From positions 105,580,616 to 105,644,615 of the forward strand of contig CM041294.1 of assembly GCA_023052935.1 (NCBI GenBank): a stretch of 64,000 bases of DNA, written 5' to 3'. A program made the position numbers and the translations under genes. Every line of letters starts with the position of its first letter. Positions within the stretch are counted from its first letter, which is position 1. Source of the stretch: Piezodorus guildinii (taxonomy: Eukaryota; Arthropoda; Insecta; Hemiptera; Pentatomidae). The notes under the pieces are model-generated. The model ran no database searches. It worked only from the letters and a program-made list of their open reading frames with translations, and was not told where the DNA came from. Below are positions 61,058 to 64,000 of the stretch, piece after piece.

Positions 61058-61975
61058 GACGTAGGTTGAGTTTGCGGTTATCTAATAAAATACACTAATA
61101 AGATGAACTTATTATATTATTTACCGAAGTTTCGGCCTTCATTGTCCGACAGAGTATTTTAAGAAGCGTGAAAGTATTTTGAAAAGTCCCACAATTTAAA
61201 ATTCTAGCAATAGCTAAGTCTTGAAATACTCTCACAGTCAGCCCAGAAGAAGGGCTACAATTTAGGCCCAAACGTCGGCACACAATAAAAAAAGTTCATT
61301 TCATAAACGTGGGTGAATCAAATATAAACGAGACTTTTTGTCCTGAAAGCCCAGTGAAGGTAAGGGAACGTTCCTGCGTTTAGAGGTGTTGGGTAGGGTT
61401 GGCTGTCAGCTGGGAAGGTTTTGGCTTCCGTGTTTTTGGCCAGCGTGGCTTGCTGCATCTTGATTTTTTGCATGAACGGAGGACTATCAATGCCGCATAC
61501 TACTACATACATACATACATTTTCTATATACATTTTGAATGAATTGAGACTTGCATATCGCCGCAAAAGAAGGGATCTACAGATGAGAGAAAAATTGGAG
61601 CAACTGGGCTGGGAGACGCTGGAACACCCTCCCTACAGTCCAGACTTATCACCATGTGACTTTCACCTGTTTGGCCCACTCAAGGATGCTTTGGGAGGTC
61701 AGAGATTAGTCAGTGACGATGAGGTTGAAGCCTACGTGCTCAATTGACTGAAGACACAACCTACTTCATTCTATGAGCACGGGATAGGAAAATTACCTAT
61801 GCGCTGGGAAAAATGTATTTCCAAATCAGGAGACTATGTAGAAAAATGAGGTGTATTTTTCTTTGTGTTTAAAGTAAAAATAAAAAATAAGTCTCGTTTA
61901 TAGTGTATTTTATCCACGTATTAGTGTAATTTATTTAAGGACTGTACCCTCAACCAACTTCTCCAAAGAAGAACA
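61058..61975. mobile_element. Snap-back-type element interrupted by a mariner
   Basis: Left part 61058-61310 has an inverted GAAACTTCGG-type block on the minus strand (near 61130) and a forward CCCAAACGTCGGC block (near 61265). The outer left sequence (GTAGGTTGAGTTTGCGG, TAAAATACACTAAT) reappears inverted at 61905-61970 (ATTAGTGTAATTTAT, CCTCAACCAAC), beyond the mariner at 61322-61902. So the mariner split the right arm. Hammerhead blocks are degenerate. Confidence 0.5.
61322..61902 (+). pseudogene. Internally deleted mariner transposon, C-terminal transposase
   Basis: Inverted ends TATAAACGAGACTTTTT (near 61322) and AGTCTCGTTTATA (ending near 61902) bound a 580-bp element; intact mariners are about 1.3 kb. 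The translation near 61580-61850 shows the mariner signature EHPPYSPDLSPCDFHLFGPL, where the D of CDFHLF is the third catalytic residue of the DD34D triad, then DALGG and RWEKCISKSGDYVEK. One in-frame TGA follows AYVLN, at 61745. The first two catalytic aspartates and the DNA-binding domain are deleted. It is inserted in a snap-back-type element. Confidence 0.82.
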
Positions 61976-62010
61976 CATTCCAGCTTTACAAAATATTACA
62001 TATACAATCT

Positions 62011-62011
<1 letters not shown>

Positions 62012-62074
<63 letters not shown>

Positions 62075-62076
62075 TA

Positions 62077-62146
<70 letters not shown>
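62012..62146. repeat. A-tract of about 45 plus (TA)n
   Basis: A long A run (62012-62058) followed by about 44 TA units with one C interruption near 62078. Confidence 0.95.
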
Positions 62147-62148
<2 letters not shown>

Positions 62149-62149
62149 T

Positions 62150-62618
62150 TTGTGTTGTTCTTAGGTTGCAGTCAATGAATAAACAGTTTTATCTATGCGA
62201 CGTTTCGAGAATTTATTGTTCTCATAATCATGCCTTAACAGTGGAAAAAAACAGAACATTAATATTATTGTACAATAATTAATATATGATGTTATTGTTA
62301 GAGATATAAAAAAGAGTACATTGAACAATGAATATTAATACAGTAGGTACATAGATATTTTAAATTAGGATTTACATTAAAGATATTATTATAAAATTAC
62401 TTACAATTTTGGACAAAATAGTGTCTTAATTAGGCATGTTAAGCCTACAAGCTTTGAAAGAACACTGAAAAAATAAAAAAGGAATCGTTCAAGTATGGAA
62501 GATTTTCCAGGAATTTATGATGACGTCAGGTGTCTGGGGTATTCTCCCTCCTATTGTTGAGTTGTTTTCGTTTTATTTCGTATTATTATTAAGACGTTTA
62601 TTTTATTTTTTTAAAATT
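62150..62618 (-). mobile_element. Presumed 3' untranslated region/terminus of the Penelope-like fragment
   Basis: AT-rich non-coding DNA between the stop codon of the GIY-YIG reading frame and the A/(TA)n tract at 62012-62146. It holds the hammerhead-like motif. The outer limit is inferred, and I could not find a target-site duplication. Confidence 0.4.
62195..62235 (-). ncRNA. Hammerhead-like motif downstream of the Penelope-like fragment
   Basis: On the minus strand, GATTATGAGAA, a short loop, then TTCTC-GAAACGTCGC. The GAGAA/TTCTC stem and the GAAACGTC segment match stem II and the 3' core plus cleavage triplet of Penelope-type hammerhead ribozymes. The CTGATGA box is degenerate (ATGATTA), so activity is unlikely in this copy. 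Its place downstream of the GIY-YIG ORF fits the element terminus. Confidence 0.5.
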
Positions 62619-63087
62619 TTAATATGTGTTTATCAAATTCGAGTAACATGCATTTAGGTTTTGGACATCCGATTTTTTATTTATGGCGCGATTTTTATAT
62701 TTCTCTATGGTAATCATTTCTTTAAAATTTCGTTTGAAGCTGTTTTTTTCATAATGAATAATTTTCGGTGAGTGAAATTTAAATGAATGTCCCGTTTTTC
62801 TGAAATGAGTAGTGAGGGCAGTTTGGTCAGGTTTATTTGGGTCTTTTTTAATTGAAGTGCAGCTATATTTGTGTTGGTATACTCTCCTTTTTAAATATTG
62901 TTCCGATGTTCCAAAATAAGACTTTCCGCATTTGTCTTCACAAGGTATTTCGTATACTACATTTGATTGAAGGTCTAATTTGTCGGAATCTTTAGTTTTT
63001 GTAAATAATTTTGATAAAGTATTTATATTTTTGTACGTAATGGCAGAATCACTATTATTTCTGTTAATGTTAAGTGCTTTTGCAAGT
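62619..63087 (-). pseudogene. Penelope-like element fragment: GIY-YIG endonuclease domain
   Basis: Reading the minus strand from an (AT)n run near 63090 gives about 155 codons open until a TAA at 62619. The translation has the linker and GIY-YIG nuclease of Penelope-like retroelements: SAITYKNINTLSKL, then VVYEIPC..KCGKSYFGTS (the Y..PC..CGK.Y.G core), LKRRVYQH (catalytic-helix Arg and His), and TTHFRKTGHSF. In this family the domain nicks target DNA for reverse transcription. The reverse transcriptase part is absent: the reading frame runs into a stop next to the AT microsatellite, so the copy is 5'-truncated. There is no start Met, so a simple ATG-to-stop search misses it. About 400 bp downstream lies a hammerhead-like motif (62195-62235) in the same orientation, expected for the terminus of such an element. 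The typical GIY is replaced by VVY and YIG by YFG, both common variants. Confidence 0.85.
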
Positions 63088-63099
63088 TATATATATATA

Positions 63100-64000
63100 T
63101 AAACGAGAAATCTGTTTAATAATTTATAATTAATTTGAAGCATTTTCAAATACCGAATCATAGTGTTTCTCTTTAAGACCATAAGATCTCTGGAACTCAC
63201 CTTCTGATATTAAAGAACAAATAGTATTTATAGTAGATGTTTATAGTAGCAAACTAGCGAAGTTTCTGTTATAATTTTTTAAGGATATGTATTCAACTAA
63301 TATAAATATTTTAAGCTTTGCAGAACCTATAATAGCTATAGGCTAGAGCCTAAAATATAATTTTTGAAAGTCCCCTTTTAAAAATTATATTTTTTACTTT
63401 TTGGTGATAATTAATTCTCATAAGGTCTATTAAAGCTTAACTGTTTTGTCTATTTATTGGTAATGGCATTACATAGGATTTGACTAAGAAGAAAAATAAT
63501 TTTAAGGATATAAAACCTAATAAATAGTAAATTTTAATATTAAAAAAAAATTAATACAGTGAAAATTTGACAGTTATATGAGTTCACACATAAGGGCTAT
63601 ATTGGGTTCGATAGATTTCTTAAAAGTATGAACATATACTATCTTACGTTCACATTTAAATATATATATTTTAGGAATACCAAAGTTCAGCATTTTAATA
63701 TAAAATAAAAAATATAATAAATAAAAAAAGTATATATAACCCTTTTATCGAAAATACTTACGTGTGAGGTATTGAATAAAAGGGTAGACGGAGAAGTTGG
63801 AGCCTGTAACATCATTACCGCTATTGATGATGATGATGATGGTGGGCAAGTGGGGGGGATTATGAAGTTAAAAAACACGCAACGCCTCTCTCACAGCATC
63901 ATTTATGAATATGCAGGTGGTTAATGGTCAAAAATTACACTAAATGAGTTGATCCATCAGCTAAGAGGTAGGAGATCATTCACTAAGTAATTAAGGTACA
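63100..64000. other. AT-rich DNA at the window end
   Basis: A (GAT)n run at 63822-63841 is the only distinct feature. No exon recognised. Confidence 0.4.

Overview
This is non-coding-dominated, very AT-rich nuclear DNA from an animal, almost certainly an arthropod and most likely an insect with a large, repeat-rich genome. The evidence is one spliced exon encoding an immunoglobulin domain with the sequence signature of the insect receptor tyrosine phosphatase Lar, plus a mixture of mariner elements, Jockey/CR1/RTE/RNase-H-type LINEs, tRNA-derived SINEs and Penelope-like sequence. No bacterial or organellar feature is present.

Host gene: the only convincing host coding segment is the minus-strand exon at 50305-50595. 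It is 291 bp, has consensus splice sites on both sides and phase 1-1, and encodes one complete Ig domain of a Lar-type phosphatase. No neighbouring Lar exon could be recognised, so about 50 kb on the downstream side and 13 kb on the upstream side are best read as intron. Several short GC-richer islands inside it (about 8150-8400, 9620-9800, 23500-23830, 32860-33290, 41630-41930, 57640-57910) are candidates for conserved non-coding DNA.

Repeat layer: (i) mariner copies at 730-1545, 26576-27075, 31317-31900, 34271-34740 and 61322-61902, all broken; (ii) LINE fragments, nearly all 5'-truncated: a CR1/L2-like copy with a single in-frame stop in the surviving RT region (18403-20203), an RTE copy with 10-bp target duplication (29878-30949), an RNase-H-bearing LINE (47480-48990), many Jockey-like 3' ends, and others; (iii) three tRNA-derived SINE families (1732-2044, 3629-3915 and 16815-17120; 27355-27650, 46941-47140 and 58990-59255; 54104-54440); (iv) hAT-like and MITE-like DNA elements; (v) long A/T and AT microsatellites; (vi) an AT-rich dispersed repeat family of unknown class present five or more times.

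Most interesting signal: a family of snap-back elements. Six insertions (3145-3406, 12015-13164, 21418-21688, 33583-34112, 54457-54643, 59309-60413) share one plan: two copies of a terminus in head-to-head inverted orientation, a one-sided 27-37-nt extension beyond one arm, and a 13-17-bp target-site duplication. Four of the six carry hammerhead-ribozyme-like motifs (CTGATGA, a stem with compensating changes, GAAACGT). A fragment at 62619-63087 encodes the GIY-YIG endonuclease end of a Penelope-like element and has a related motif downstream, so a Penelope-type machinery is a plausible mobiliser. This is the main candidate for an undescribed system in the window.
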